From the NCBI GenBank assembly GCA_033439295.1, contig JAVTLE010000023.1:3570530-3634529 (forward strand): a stretch of DNA of 64,000 bases, written 5' to 3'. Of this stretch, positions 46,128-58,100 are shown one piece after another. The translations under genes and the position numbers were made by a program. The first letter of the stretch is position 1. Every line of letters starts with the position of its first letter. This DNA is from Deuterostichococcus epilithicus. Its lineage: Eukaryota > Chlorophyta > Trebouxiophyceae > Prasiolales > Stichococcaceae. The notes below the pieces were generated by a model, which saw only the letters and a program-made list of their open reading frames with translations, was not told the origin of the DNA and ran no database searches.

Positions 46128-46656
46128 TGCACACGGAAGGTATGTACGCCCTGCGTTAATTGTGAGCAACGCTGACGGCCCGAAAAGTCAGGAAGCACGC
46201 AGGGTGCCGGGAGGTACCTGTGTCGAGTGTGTGCCGCATTCGCAAAGGGCCGCGCGGCGTGAAATGCTTGCTGGCAGGGAGAGCACCTGCATGCAGGGTG
46301 TCAGCTCGATGCTCATGCCTTGTACGGATTCTGGATGACAGAGACGGAACGTTCTTGCTTGCAGGTGCGCTTGTCTTCAGCGCACCTTTCGGTTGGTGCA
46401 CTGCATGCGGGCATGCTGGTGAAGCTGCTGGTAAACATGACGCAAAGCTTTGACGTTGATTGGAGCGCTTATGTGTTTTCTGTAGTACGACGTAACGCAC
46501 GACTGAAGGCGAGCACATATGAAGGAAATTTTGGGTGCTGACGTGCAGAGCAGCTGCAGTGTCCGCCCAGCGCCCTTGCGTGGCGTCAGGGTTTAGCCTC
46601 GGCTGGAGGACACAACGAACCGAGCGATCGCCTCGGCTGCTGGCACGTGTTGTCTC
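46128..46656. promoter_or_regulatory. Divergent intergenic region, FAM210-like gene / PUS10
   Basis: About 530 bp between divergent start codons. No coding segment is recognised and no clear TATA box is seen. Confidence 0.4.
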
Positions 46657-49600
46657 ATGACGGACAATCCAGACGCGCCGATGGCTGGCCCAGCTGCACC
46701 CGCGAGCATCGGATCCCAAGCTGTAGATGGCCCCAGCAGCCGTCTGCGGCCGGCGGCGGCGCTTGACACATTCATGAGGGAGCTGTCCGGGAGGGACGGC
46801 GACAGGTTGCCGGCGGTGCACTACCTGCTGAACCACGGGGTGAGTTCAGGCTCTCGGCACAAGGGAGGCTGATCCCGCCTCACCTGCTGATCGACGCATG
46901 CCGATGACCGCATCATCCTCTGATGCCACCTGCGCCGTGCATTGCAGGCGTGCACACGGTGCTGCCTGCGCTTCGCCGGCAGCACGGGGGCAGCAAGGAT
47001 ACCTGACACCACCAGGTCTGGGCTGCTTGAGGCAGTGGCGGCCGCGCTGCAGGGTGCCGGCGCAAACTATGCGGCAGCCTCTGCACCGGCAGCTGCAGCA
47101 GCAGCAACGCCATCGGTGCGTTGCTGGACTTCCGTTCAGTAGGCTTCCAATCCGCACACATGAGCTGTCTTATGCTGAATTAGGCTGGGTTTAGTAGGCC
47201 ACCAGTCAGCGCCGCGGTTAGCTGTTCATTGCCCTGCAGGTGCCGCTGCCGCCGCCTAGGTGTGCGCCCACCCCTGCAGCAGCCGCACAGGCACAACCTG
47301 CAGCCGGAAGCATCACGTCTGACGCGCAGCCTTCCCCAGCTGTGAATGGTCTTGGCGGCACCACCGCAGCAGCGAAGCTGCAGACGGAAGGACCGTCGGC
47401 AGGGGCAGCTGCAGCAGCCCCAGCTGACGGCAGCGCAGCAAACGCGAACGCTGCTAGCAGCACGAGCAGCGCAGCGGCAAAGCTCAGCGCAGCGGCAGGC
47501 GTAGCAGCAGCAGCAGCAGCAGCCAACGGCGCAGCGCCGGCTGGCTTTGAGCCTGCTGCAGCGGCAACCGGAGCAAACATAGCAGAGGTGGTATGCCCGC
47601 TGTGCCTGGGGTTGCTGCAGTCACTGGATGCCGGCGCCGGTGCTGCGCCGCAGGTGACTCCTTCAGTGGCGCGCTTCACCACAGACCAGATGGCAGGATA
47701 TACGCACAGCTTGCCAAGACGTTGCAGTTGAGCTGCATCCTGCACAGTCAATGCAGGAAGAAAATAATTGATGCACTGCTCATGGATACAGGGCAGCCAG
47801 GCCATTGCCCTGCCAGAAACAGACGCCGCGGGCGGCACCTGGCACGCTGTTGACAGCGGCGCAGCCATGCAGCTGGCGGAGTGCATCAGGTGTGGCACAG
47901 GCAGACCAGTGACGCCAAACACACTATTGGGTCCCTCAGTCGCACCTGCATTACGTGCAAACAGGGACCGGCATGACACCTGGATCATGTGCATGTGTTC
48001 CAGTGCAGCCATGGGCGGTTTCTAGTAGATTTCTTGAAGAGCTTGTCCCGAACACAGGCGGGAGGGTCACGACACCGCGCACTGCTCGCTCAACTTGTCG
48101 GTGCCGGCGGCGACGCAGCTGCGGCAGCTGGCGGCGTTACACGCACTGAAAGCGGCGCTGCCGGGCGCCAAGTGGCTGGCCGATGTCGCCGCAGTGAACG
48201 AGCGGCTGCCGGACATAAAGGGCGCCCTGCGACACGCACTGGCGGCGCAGCTGGGGCGTGCCCTCGGCTGGCAGGTTAGCATCTGTCTGGTTCTGTGCAC
48301 TGCGTCTGGGTTCCCCCGGGCTTCAAGGTGGACTGGCATGCAGCGCTGTGTGCCGCGGCCAGTGGAACCATGCAACCAGTTGACCACAGGCGTGCAGACT
48401 CGACACCGTTGCCTTGCTTGCCATCTTGGATGAGAGCTTAGGAGGCCATGCTTAGAGGCAGCACTCTGTCACAGCAACGTTCAAGGAGCTCATAATCCCA
48501 CCTGGGTGTTTCCGCCGCGTTGGTCAACCTGTCGTCCTCGACGTCGCCGCAGATTACAACCGCGTCGGACGTGGCGGTGTCGCTGATGTACATGCACCCG
48601 GGCACGAACACGGAGCTGGACTTTCTGTTCGGCGCCGGCGGCGACAGGAAGCGGTACAAGCGGCGGCGCGGGGAGCGCGGCCAGCCCGGAAAGGCGCTCG
48701 CCCCTGTCGGTGGGGTCCTGCCTGATCATGGCCTCTGTCACTCTTATGCTGCTGGCCTCCTGGAGAAGAAGCCTGGAGTATAGCCGTGCATCAACGACCG
48801 ATCCCGCCTGGGTTTATGCCTGTACATTGATGTAAAACTCGGCGGCTCGCTGTTTGCCGTGCCAATCGGCGTGCTGCTTCCTCCCTCGAAGCCTGCAAAC
48901 CGGACGTTGCATGGACTGCAGGGCGGGCGGCTTCAGAGGCCATTGCGAAGTCGATTGCGGCGGTGTCGGCAGCCGACTTTTTGAAACACTGCAGCAGCCC
49001 ACCCATTGCGCCGGCGCACACCTGTCAGGTGCAGGCAACGATGAGCACTTGCAATGCAAAGCAATGCAGTGTCTGCGACATGCGCGGTTGGCAGGGCTGC
49101 CAGTGACATAGCAATGGACTTGCGTGCCTATTGCACCGGTGCAGGCAGTGCACAATAGCATGGCAGGGTGTGCTACACGGTGGAAACATGCGTCTGCCAG
49201 TGCATCGACTGCTATCATGGCAGACGTGCCTAGCCGCTGAAAGTGGCGTGCAGGCCAGTGTGAGTCGTGGGACACTTGCCCGTGCTGACCTGATGCAGGC
49301 CCACCCGCCGGGCATGGAGGCGATTCGTTGCTGCAGTCAACATGCACGATGCTTGTGCACCGCAGGTGGCGCGCTGGGGGTGGCGTACAAGCCGGTGTGG
49401 GTTTGCGGGCCGCATAAGCAATGAGGGTGTCATATCCCTTTTCACAGGTGGCGCTGAAGGTGGCGCGGGGCCCGGTGTGGGTGGCAGGGCGCTACCGCAA
49501 GCTGGGCCGCGACATCAGCAACTCGCCGTGGCTGCCCGGCAAGTGCCGCACCAGCGTCTCGGAGGAGCTGGCCCGTGGCCTGCTGGCGGCCATGCACGCC

Positions 49601-51038
49601 GACTCCTACAAGTTCAACAGCGCCGGTGCGTGTTCTTGGAGCTGCACCTTGTGCGCATGTGTTCGTGGGTGGTGCGAGCGGCTGCGGCTGCGGCTGCCCG
49701 AAAGTCGAGCAACCAGAATGCGACACGGCCCAGTCCGGAAACCGCGGCTGCCTGCTGTCGGGCAGCAGGTCCCATGTCGGCGCCTCGAAATGTACCGGCT
49801 ACGGGTGGAGCACGGGCATTGAACCTCATCTCAAGGCCTGGTCGAGCCCAGCATGCTGCACTTCAGAATGTGCAGGCATGCTCGGCAGTGGCCGCCAAGT
49901 CAGCTGGCAGTCTGCCAGCAGCCGGTCAGCTGTGTAACGGAGCCAGCTGCTCAGCGCTAGCCACCGCCCCTGCAGGCCGCGAGGACTTTGATGTGCGTAT
50001 GCTGGGCGGCGGGCGCCCCTTCACCCTGGAGTTTGCCAACAGCCGGCCCGCGATGCCGGGTCCTGACTTCTTCGCGCGTGCCCAGGCCGAGCTCAATGCC
50101 GTGAGCGCCCCCCGCCGTGCCGCTCCGGCCTCTGTGCCAAGGCGTGATTCTTAGGCATGCGTCGCCCTCGCTGCCCCTGCGGCCGCCCCATTGTGCCCCT
50201 GTTATCAGAGCCCTGTCAATCGGAAACGGGGGCCTCTCCCAACAAGGAGCTGCAGTTTTGTAAGCTGTGACCAGGAGTGAGTCGCGAGGCCCACGAGCCA
50301 ATTCTGCGAGCCAAGTCTGCGAGCCAAGGCCCTGTCGCCCAGCATGGAGCTGCCGAACTCTGCATCAATGAGTCGGTTGATGCATGCCGCACAGCGCATC
50401 TTGGATGCCGTGTGGAGTTGGTGGGGCTGCGCGCTGTGCGCGGTGCCCACACGGCGCCACCCCACGATTGCCGACTAACCTTCCAAATCCAGGGATCCAA
50501 TTTACTCAATGCTACACAGCGCGGGTGCGGCGTGGAGGTGGTGGGGCTGCGCGCCGCCAGCCGCGCCGACGCGGCGCTGCTGAAGGAGGGCGAGGAGGCC
50601 AAGCAGAAGTCGTACCGCGCAGTGTGCCGCCTGTCGGCGGCGCCGTCGGCGGAGCAGCTGGCGGCGCTGAATGCCTCCAAGGCAAGCAACACGCACACCC
50701 TAAACAACTGCTCGTTGGACGCTCGTCGCCAGCTGGCAATCGCATTGCTGAACTGCCCGGCGGAAGCACTGCGAGGTGCGCATGGATGCATGTGTGGGAG
50801 ACATGGTTCCCAGCCGGCGGGCGCTGATCATGTGTGCGCAGCTGATGCGGCACCGTGTGACGGATGTGCAACCTGCTACACTCTGTGCAGGACATCGTGC
50901 TGGCGCAGCAGACGCCAGTGCGCGTGGCGAAGCGGCGGGCGGACCTGGTCCGCAGCCGCACCGTCTACAGCCTGCACTGCGAGATGGTATCCGTGCGTCT
51001 CGACCCTGCTGCGCCGCTGCGCACTGATTGTTCAGCAC

Positions 51039-51084
<46 letters not shown>

Positions 51085-51509
51085 ACTGCTGCGTCATACT
51101 TTTATAACAGTACCAGCAGCAGATTGCCGGTGTTCGTTTCGTGAGTTTCCCGGTCAACATCATACATTCACCTCCAAATGAGCGCAGGGCACAGAGCACC
51201 ATTGCATCCTGGATTTGAGGACGCAGGCCGGCACCTACATCAAGGTAACGGTCGCTTTGCTTGCCCCCTGCCGTAACTCCCTTCTGAAGCACCTGCGAGT
51301 TACCGAATTGGGCAACAGGAGACACGTTCCACCAAAGTGTTGCTGACGTGCACCAGCTTCATTCAGGGTTGGTAATCATCTGCCATCCCGCGATGCAGGA
51401 GTTCGTGCACTCGGACGAGGGGCGAACAAAACCGAGCCTCGGCAGCCTGCTGAACTGCGATGCTGAGATTCTGCAGCTGGACGTTCTCGAGATCCACATG
51501 GAATTTTGA
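46657..51509 (+). CDS. PUS10: tRNA pseudouridine synthase Pus10
   Basis: Pus10 makes pseudouridine 54/55 in tRNAs in archaea and many eukaryotes. Start ATG 46657. Exon 1 (46657-46839) ends in VHYLLNHG; exon 2 (46948-47115) begins ACTRCCLRFAGS. Exon 3 (47240-47653) has a long Ala-rich linker and then CPLCLGLLQSLD, so two CxxC pairs form the zinc-binding N-terminal part. Further exons: about 48077-48273, about 48500-48720, about 48925-49028 (AIAKSIAAVSAADFLKHCSS), 49448-49625 (VWVAGRYRKLGRDISNSPWL), 49976-50100 (GREDFDVRMLGGGRPFTLEF, the catalytic-Asp motif), 50520-50681 (KEGEEAKQKSYRAVCRL), 50891-50986 (TPVRVAKRRADLVRSRTVYS), 51188-51244 (RTQAGTYIK) and 51399-51509 (EFVHSDEGRTKPSLGSLLNC). The intron after 50681 has a GC donor (AAG|GCAAGC). 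Middle exons are approximate. Confidence 0.88.
49361..49510 (+). repeat. Exon-edge duplication in PUS10, first site
   Basis: The acceptor and start of the VWVAGRYRKLG exon (49445 onward) are preceded by a degenerate copy from 49363, offset 82 bp. Shared blocks include caggtggcg and ccggtgtgggt. Confidence 0.75.
50388..50600 (+). repeat. Exon-edge duplication in PUS10, second site
   Basis: The start of the CGVEVVGLRAAS exon (50520 onward) is preceded in the intron by a degenerate copy from about 50388. The shared block gtggggctgcgcgc lies at 50421 and 50541, an offset of 120 bp. Confidence 0.8.
51041..51082 (+). repeat. (CTG)14 microsatellite in PUS10 intron
   Basis: Fourteen uninterrupted CTG units in the 201-bp intron between 50987 and 51187. 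A reading frame through it gives poly-Leu or poly-Cys, but the flanking donor and acceptor place it in the intron. Confidence 0.95.
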
Positions 51510-52192
51510 TGTGAGTTATTATGTCTTGGTCGCAATGCCGCCGCCCTCGAGCAACTTGCAAGCTTCGGGACCAGCCTTGGGAGACAACCACAGATGAGAG
51601 CGTCTCTAATATGCTGCGGCACCAGAGGCAGGGCAATGGTTTCTATTCGCACAATTCCATTCAAGGTCTGCAATCAACATGAACACGATCGCCCGCTGCT
51701 GTTTCGTTAGGCGGTTCGCGTGCGCATACCGACTCTGTGGCTGGTCGGATGACCAGCAGTACGGGTACTTCAGAAAACGCATGCATACGCCGAAAAGATC
51801 GTGTTGAAGACAAGCTAAGGTCGTGCAGGCTTTAAAGGGCACCATGCATTTGGCGGCATGCATGCACTACCCTCGCCGCCGTCATGTGCATGAGGTTCTT
51901 GCTGCCCGCGTCTCCCACGATCCCTCCGTCAGGAGCTTTCTCTTCGCCGACGAATGTAATATGTCTGATGCTGCATCTGTATCATGCATCATAGTGACCG
52001 GATGCGTGTCTGTAAAAGACTATCATGCACGTGCCTGCCTGTCCTTGTCGTCGCGTCCGACAACGTTGCCTCGAAATGCCCTTCCGTCGAGGCAATCCTC
52101 CCAGACCAGCACCCGTTTCGCTACTCTGCGGCTTCGTTCAGCAAATGGAGGACAGTTGTCAGCCATCGTTTTACAGCTGAGTAACGAGCGAA
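51510..52192. other. Intergenic region downstream of PUS10
   Basis: About 680 bp between the PUS10 stop and the next candidate start. It holds the PUS10 3' end and probably a promoter. No conserved segment was seen on either strand. Confidence 0.35.
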
Positions 52193-53390
52193 ATGGCTGT
52201 CGTGAGCCTAAGCAACCGTGCTCATCCGCCCTGCTCGCTGTTAGCACCATATGTCCAAGACGGTCCAGGTTGCTCTTGGTGCGTCGGCTCGGCGAAATCC
52301 GTCAGCAGCTTCGGCGGTGCAGCATTGCCAGTGGGTGATCCGCCGCCCATCTCTGGCAGAGGTCTGCTCCTGCTGAGAACAGGGGCGGTGCAGGCCAAGG
52401 ATGTCAATGAGATGGTCTTCGGCGTCTACGGTGAGGCTCACCTCCCCTTGAGTGCCGTGTTTGCTGCTGCTCTGCCAATGGAACTTGGCCGAAACTCGTT
52501 TGCAACCTTATGCAAGTCATGACGTTGAATGCGCATCTGTCCCAGTAATGCGCACTGGAGTCTGAGAGCGAAACAAACGCCAGTGTTCATATCGTAGCAT
52601 GAAATGAGCTCGCACCTGCGTGAACAACTTGATCATTTCTAGGTACCCACTTGATGGACCTCGGGGAGCTCATCGCGGTGGTGCACGACGGCGTGCATGT
52701 CGGCTACCTGGGCATCGATGCATGCATCGGTTATGCTACTGGACTTGCGCCCCTGAAGCATGGCAATGTCATCCTGCGGGTCACGGCCTGCATGCAGACC
52801 AAGTGCGTGCAGCAGCTGCAAAACGCAACAAGTGCATTGATGGGTCGTTCTCGGCAATGCAGGGACTACTGCCTGCTGCGCTGTGTGACTAGCCAGTGTT
52901 GGGTGTGGAATGCAAAAGGCAGCGCTCGGGCCGTCAAATGCTCGTTGTAACATTTTCTGGGCACTCAATTCGCAGGAAATATATCGTTGTGAAGGCTGGG
53001 CAAGTTTGGACCGCCCCAGCCGGCATGATGCCCACCCTCAGTGGACTCACCGACATCGCCGTTGCGCCCGGCGTAATGCAGCCGGTGCGCTCATGCACTT
53101 GTGCAAGATTAGCATCACAAACTTGGTTGGCCTCCACGCACCTGAGAAATCGGTGTGAAAGAGCAGATTGCGCTCTTAGTGCAAAGACTGGAATCTAGCA
53201 AGGAAGATCGCCCTGATGGTGTGTCCTCACCTTGCATGCTTTCGGTTTCATGCAGTTGGCTGGCGGGCCGGCTGGCTACCTGGTGCACCCAAAGGATATA
53301 ACGGGTATCGGAGGCAGCTGGAATGACGACTGGAAACGTGCCTTCGATGCCAGGACGGACGCATCGAATCTGTCTGCGGAGGACGGCTGA
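52193..53390 (+). CDS. Unidentified multi-exon gene
   Basis: Tentative gene. Candidate start ATG 52193 (MAVVSLSNRAHPPCS). Coding-like segments, in order: GRGLLLLRTGAVQAKDVNEM then VFGVYG (to about 52430), GTHLMDLGELIAVVHDG (about 52644-52690), KYIVVKAGQVWTAPAGMMPT and SGLTDIAVAPGVMQP (about 52978-53083), and LAGGPAGYLVHPKDITGIGG then SWNDDWKRAFDARTD (about 53255 to the TGA at 53388-53390). The first two join in phase over a GT-AG intron, as do the last two; the middle junction did not resolve. The joined text reads like one globular protein of about 190 residues. I do not recognise the family. Confidence 0.4.
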
Positions 53391-54602
53391 GATCGCAGCT
53401 GTTGATGCAAGCAACATACATTTCTGCAGAACAGCATCAAGCCGTTGCTCGGCGGACCCTGCATGAAGCTGGATTTGAGAGTGTGTCTTCATTATTATTG
53501 GGCTGCAGCAACCTCTTGTCATTCTCATCATGGTCTTCAACTGAGCGAATTATCGTAGGCAATCAAAAAAATCCCGTTTCCATCTTGCGGGCGGGCAGCA
53601 CCGACATCAGCCGGCATGCTTGCAGCCGCGTCATTCGCTGCGGCGCGGCCCGCTATTGGTGGTACGCCACTTAATACTCACTGGCGCTGTACCTACCGCA
53701 GAGGCTGCTCTGAAGGAAGCCGACAGCAGCGCATGACGGCGGCCGCCGCCACTGGCCCTAGACAGACCCACTGTCCGTCGCCACTGTCCTTGTCACTTGC
53801 AACTGCTGCCACCACATTGCATGCTGATGCCGCCTACATATGCCGCCGCCGCTGCTGCTGCTGCTTCTGCCATGCTGCTAGCGTGGCGGCTGCTGTGGCA
53901 GTGCAGGCGCGATCGCGGCACACGCATCAACCACGACATCCCTTGCTCCGCCTGACGCTTGGCAATTTGGGCAACGTGGTACACTCCCAGGAGGGATGCA
54001 CTCGGCTCAATTCTTCGTTTTGGCGCAAACAAACAGCTTTTGCGTCTCAAGCCACACTATTCATTATTGGTCTGCTGATGCGGCGAGACGGCTGCCAGGG
54101 ACATTGGCGCTGGCGGGACCAGATGCTGCTACAGCAGGATGTACAATAATTTACTTGTACTCGGCATCGCTGCTCAAGTACGTCTCTCGCTGAGACCATT
54201 GCCGCTGCTGCCATCGACTGCCGGCGGCAAACTGCCGCTGCCACTGCGTGTGCACTGCAACTGGAAGTGTGTCGCGGCAAACCGACGTGAGAACGCTTAG
54301 GGCATGGAACGCAGCCTCTGCAAAAAGTTTCGGCCACAATTATGGGCCACAACCTCCAACAACATCCGCGAGGAGCTTTTGTCTCGGATTGTGGAAAATG
54401 GAGGTCCTCAGTTCCTACAGTTCCTACAGCTGACGACTGCACAGAAGACGGGCTTGGCCTCGTGCCGGAATGCAGTGGTGGCCATGCTGAAATGGGTCAC
54501 TCTTTTTTTCCAACCGCCGAACGAAAATAAGCGTTCAGCGTGAGATCGGACCCAAATAAACAGTTGCCTAATTTGCGCTTGGTCTGCGGGTCAAAAAACC
54601 CA
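53391..54602. other. Gene-poor region before tRNA-Gln
   Basis: About 1.2 kb rich in GCC/GCT/CTG low complexity (about 53735-53910 and 54190-54260) and a short tandem ttcctacag run (about 54411-54430). Open stretches exist but none resembles a known protein. Confidence 0.4.
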
Positions 54603-54675
54603 TTCCTTTGCCCGGATTCGAACCGGGGATGTCAGATTCAAAGTCTGAAGTGCTGGTCCACTACACTACAAAGGA
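54603..54675 (-). tRNA. tRNA-Gln (anticodon UUG)
   Basis: Cloverleaf on the minus strand: acceptor TCCTTTG (54669-54675) pairs with CAAAGGA (54604-54610), discriminator A at 54603. The anticodon stem is TCAGA/TCTGA with 7-nt loop CTTTGAA, so anticodon TTG at 54639-54641. The T arm is CCCGG TTCGAAT CCGGG. There is no intron. The A box lies in the GTGTAGTGG region and the B box is GGTTCGAATCC. The acceptor starts with a U1-A72 pair. Confidence 0.9.
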
Positions 54676-55155
54676 ATTGGCCGCCACCAAAATGGTGTAC
54701 AAACCCTACATCTGAAAGATATAACCTTGAAACACTGATTTTCAGGGTTTTAAAGCGATTTTCCGCTTCCGGCTTCTTGCAGGTGCATCAACAACACGGC
54801 TTTGCTCCAGAACTGGCAGCTGATGCATCGGCTGTGAGTTTGGAACTCAGAGTATCGAGGGGCCTGCACTCATCGATCCCACTTCCTAGTCAAGAAGGTC
54901 TTTGTCAGATCTCCTTCGTGAACGGAACGTGCGATCTGACCTGTTGACCTGGTGCAGCAGGCATAAGCATTGTCGCTGCTATCGCAGCTATAAACCAGCC
55001 GCATCAGCCAATGCGAATGGCATCACCTGCTGGTCCGTCGACGATCACCGAAACCTCGTCAGCTTGCTGGTGCCCCGGCTCCGGAACCATCATACATTAG
55101 GCCACCATTGTGCCGCCAGCACCGTAGCTGTGCACCGGGCGGCGTATAGTCCACC

Positions 55156-58100
55156 ATGAGCAACGTGGACACGCTGCTGCACAGCTCCTTCCTGCGGCGG
55201 GGCGCACCGCCGGACGAGGCGCTCCCGCCGGATGTCATCGCCCGCTTCCTGGTCACCAAGACATCCTGGCGCGGCCGCTACCGCAGGGTGCTGGCCGTCA
55301 CGCCAACGGCCATCGTGACGCAGCACCCGGACGATCTGGCGATCACCAACACCTGGTCGTTTGTCGGCGACAGCGATGTTGACGATGCCGCGCCTGGCGG
55401 TGGCGTCGGCGAGGACCAGGAGCTCATCCTGTCCGTCCGCAAGGACGCACGGGTGCGTAGCGCATGACCGATCATGTGAATGCCTGCAGCCATGCCCGGA
55501 ATGCTCGGTAGGGATGAAATGAGACTGCGGGCAGCAAGGCCGGGTAAGCGACCGCCAGCCTGGGATGGGACGTGACAGGGGCATGCCAGGCCGTCTTTCG
55601 AAGAACCGCCCGGTGGTCTTGTGTTGTCCTCCCGGCCTGACGTTGCCTTGCCACACCCGCAGAGCAAGCACAAGCCGACAAAGTTCACGTGCAAGCAGCG
55701 CGGGCCGCTGCTGACGGTGCTGTTCCAATGCCTGGCGGCCGCGGGAAGCGCCTGCCCCATCACCCACAAGGTCCTCGGGTGCGCCTGAGGCTCAGAGGCG
55801 GTTTCGATTGCATGAGGCGTTGGGCCCTGCAGCATCCAGCCGGGCGCGCCTGTGCAGTAACTTCACTGCAACCCCAATGAATTGCTGAGAGTTTCATGTC
55901 AAGCCTGTGCTTGCATCCTCAATCTGCCACAACAGGTGGAACAATGTGATCGCAGGTCGCCAATCAGCTTCCAGGTGCACAAGCTGCGGCGCGGCCAGTG
56001 GCAGGCGGTTCAGCTGCGCATCAGCGCCGTTGCAGTGGAGCGCCTCGACATCGCCTCAGGCAGGGCCCTCCCTGTGCTGCACATGGACCGCACATCGGGC
56101 AGCAGCACCCTGTATGGCAGCGATGGCTCGGACATGGCAAGCCACCAGTCATAAGGAGATAAGGATCCGGGTGGACTGCGCTGACATGCCGGTCGGTCTC
56201 CCTCGGAACAGGCGCCGTCAAATGGCGGCTGGAGTTCCAGCACATGGGCTCGCCGGCGGTGCGGCTGCTGAAGCCCGGCGGCGGCGAGCAGCCGGGTGGC
56301 GCATTCGCGCTGTGCGGGCGGCCGGGCTGGCGCACGCGCGTGTATGCCTCGCCGGACCGCGATGCCATCGTGCGTGCGCTGCAGGGCACCGCCTCCACAA
56401 AGCTGGCCATTCAGCTGGCGGGTGCGCTCGAGGGTTGTTTGCTGCCTTTCAGTGGCTAGTGCTGGCGCCGCCAGCGCGTGACGCTGGAGGAGATTCATTG
56501 ACAGGCCTGGCGGCGTCTCTTGCGCAGCAGAGCTGACACCCACAGCCCCAATCGGAACCTGGCTACACACATGCTGCATTGTGTCCCGAGTTGCTAGCGG
56601 AACCCGTGCTGGGCTTGGCCGATTCTCCTGCATGCTGTGCGCAGTCGACACGCGGGGCGAGATGACGGCAGGGGAGCTGGTGGACTCTGCGGCTGGCATC
56701 GAGCGCGAGCGCGCAGCAGAGCCAGGTGGGGCGCTGGGCTGCCAGCTGCCGTAAGCACTCAATGTTGCTTGCCACGATGGGCCCCAGCTTTGGCTGCTGA
56801 TGATGCGGCGGCCATCCAGCCCTGGCATGCTATGGGCACGCTTCGTGTCTACAGCGCAGCCCTGAGGGAGCAGTGTGGCCGTGAAAAGCCTGTCACAATC
56901 TTCCGTCCCACTGCCCGTGGACATTCGGCCCTGTCTGGGTCTGGGCTGCTGACATGATGCTACATCGCTCGTGATCGCATCTGAAAGCTCACCTCAAGCA
57001 GTGCGCTCAAGCAGTGCCCCGGCTACCGCCGCAGGGGAGGCGCCGCTGGGGGAGTGGGAGGCATGGCGCATGCGGCCCTCCTTCGCTGGGCCGCTGACCG
57101 CCTGGAACGGCGCGCAGGCGGGGGCCGAGGGCGCCAGCGCCACTGAATCTGGCGGCGGCGACGGCGGCGACGAGGCCAGGCGGCGGCGCTCGCCGCGGCG
57201 GCTGGTGCTGACGGCGCGCGCGCTGCTGGAGCGGCGCACCGATAGCTACGAGGTGCGTAGCGTGCACAGTGTGCGTGTGCTGGGCCTGGCAATGCGTATT
57301 CCAGCATCGACAGGGCGCCCGGCGGCGTCTTGCAGCGGGCGAAGCGTGTGCGCAAATTGCGCTGCCCCACAGCAAAGGGGAGACGCAAATGCCGGATCAG
57401 ATGTCGAGCCTTCTGGCAACCGTCGTCTGGACGGAATGGCACGCAGGCAGCGCGGCGCGGCCGCAGCACGAGTGTGACCAGCTTGAGGCCTGGTAATCAA
57501 CCAGGGCGCGGTTCCCGACTGCAGGTGGCGCTGCGGCGGCCGCTGGGTGAGGTGGCGGCGCTGGTGCGTTACGCGCGGCGGCCGCAGTGGCTGGGCATCG
57601 AGTGGGCCACCGGCGGGCCGCCCGCGCTGTATGTGACGCCTGCCCGCGACGCGCTCGCGGCCGCGCTGCTGGACGCCGCCCAGGTCCGCAGCCTGTGCCG
57701 GGTGCAGCTGGCGCCAGGGTGCCTCGGGAAGGAGTCGCAGAAAGATCCAAATCACCATGTGTCGAAAGCCTGTGACTGTGGCCCTCACTCCTGTCGCAGC
57801 TTGACGACAGTCGTGCGGTAGCAGCTGCGACCCCTCATTGATGTATGGCTCCTGCTTTCCTGGCCCATTCGCGACAAGCGGCTGCGTTGTGGCGCTGCGC
57901 AGGTCGCCGCGGGGCGGCCAATCCCGGTGCTGCCGCACCACACCTTCCCTGGAGACGTCATCCGGGTGGGCGACGCCAGCTGCGGCCCCGCCCCTGTCAC
58001 CAGCCAGGTTCGAAGTGTTAGTGTGTCAATCTCATGCTCGTGTCTCCGTGAATGGGGAGGTCTGTGCAGCTCGAGGCGGGCGCTGGCTTCAGCGCTGGCT

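Noticed and set aside
47218-48012. Long minus-strand open frame opposite PUS10 exon 3
   Set aside because: It is the complement of the Ala-rich linker of PUS10; the plus strand carries the CPLCLG zinc motif and in-phase splice sites.
50277-51107. Long plus-strand open frame with poly-Cys/Leu
   Set aside because: It runs through PUS10 exons in the wrong frame and through the (CTG)14 repeat, which lies in an intron.
54304-54543. Open frame before the tRNA (starts MERSLCKKF)
   Set aside because: Contains a short tandem repeat and no recognisable motif; no splice or promoter context supports it.
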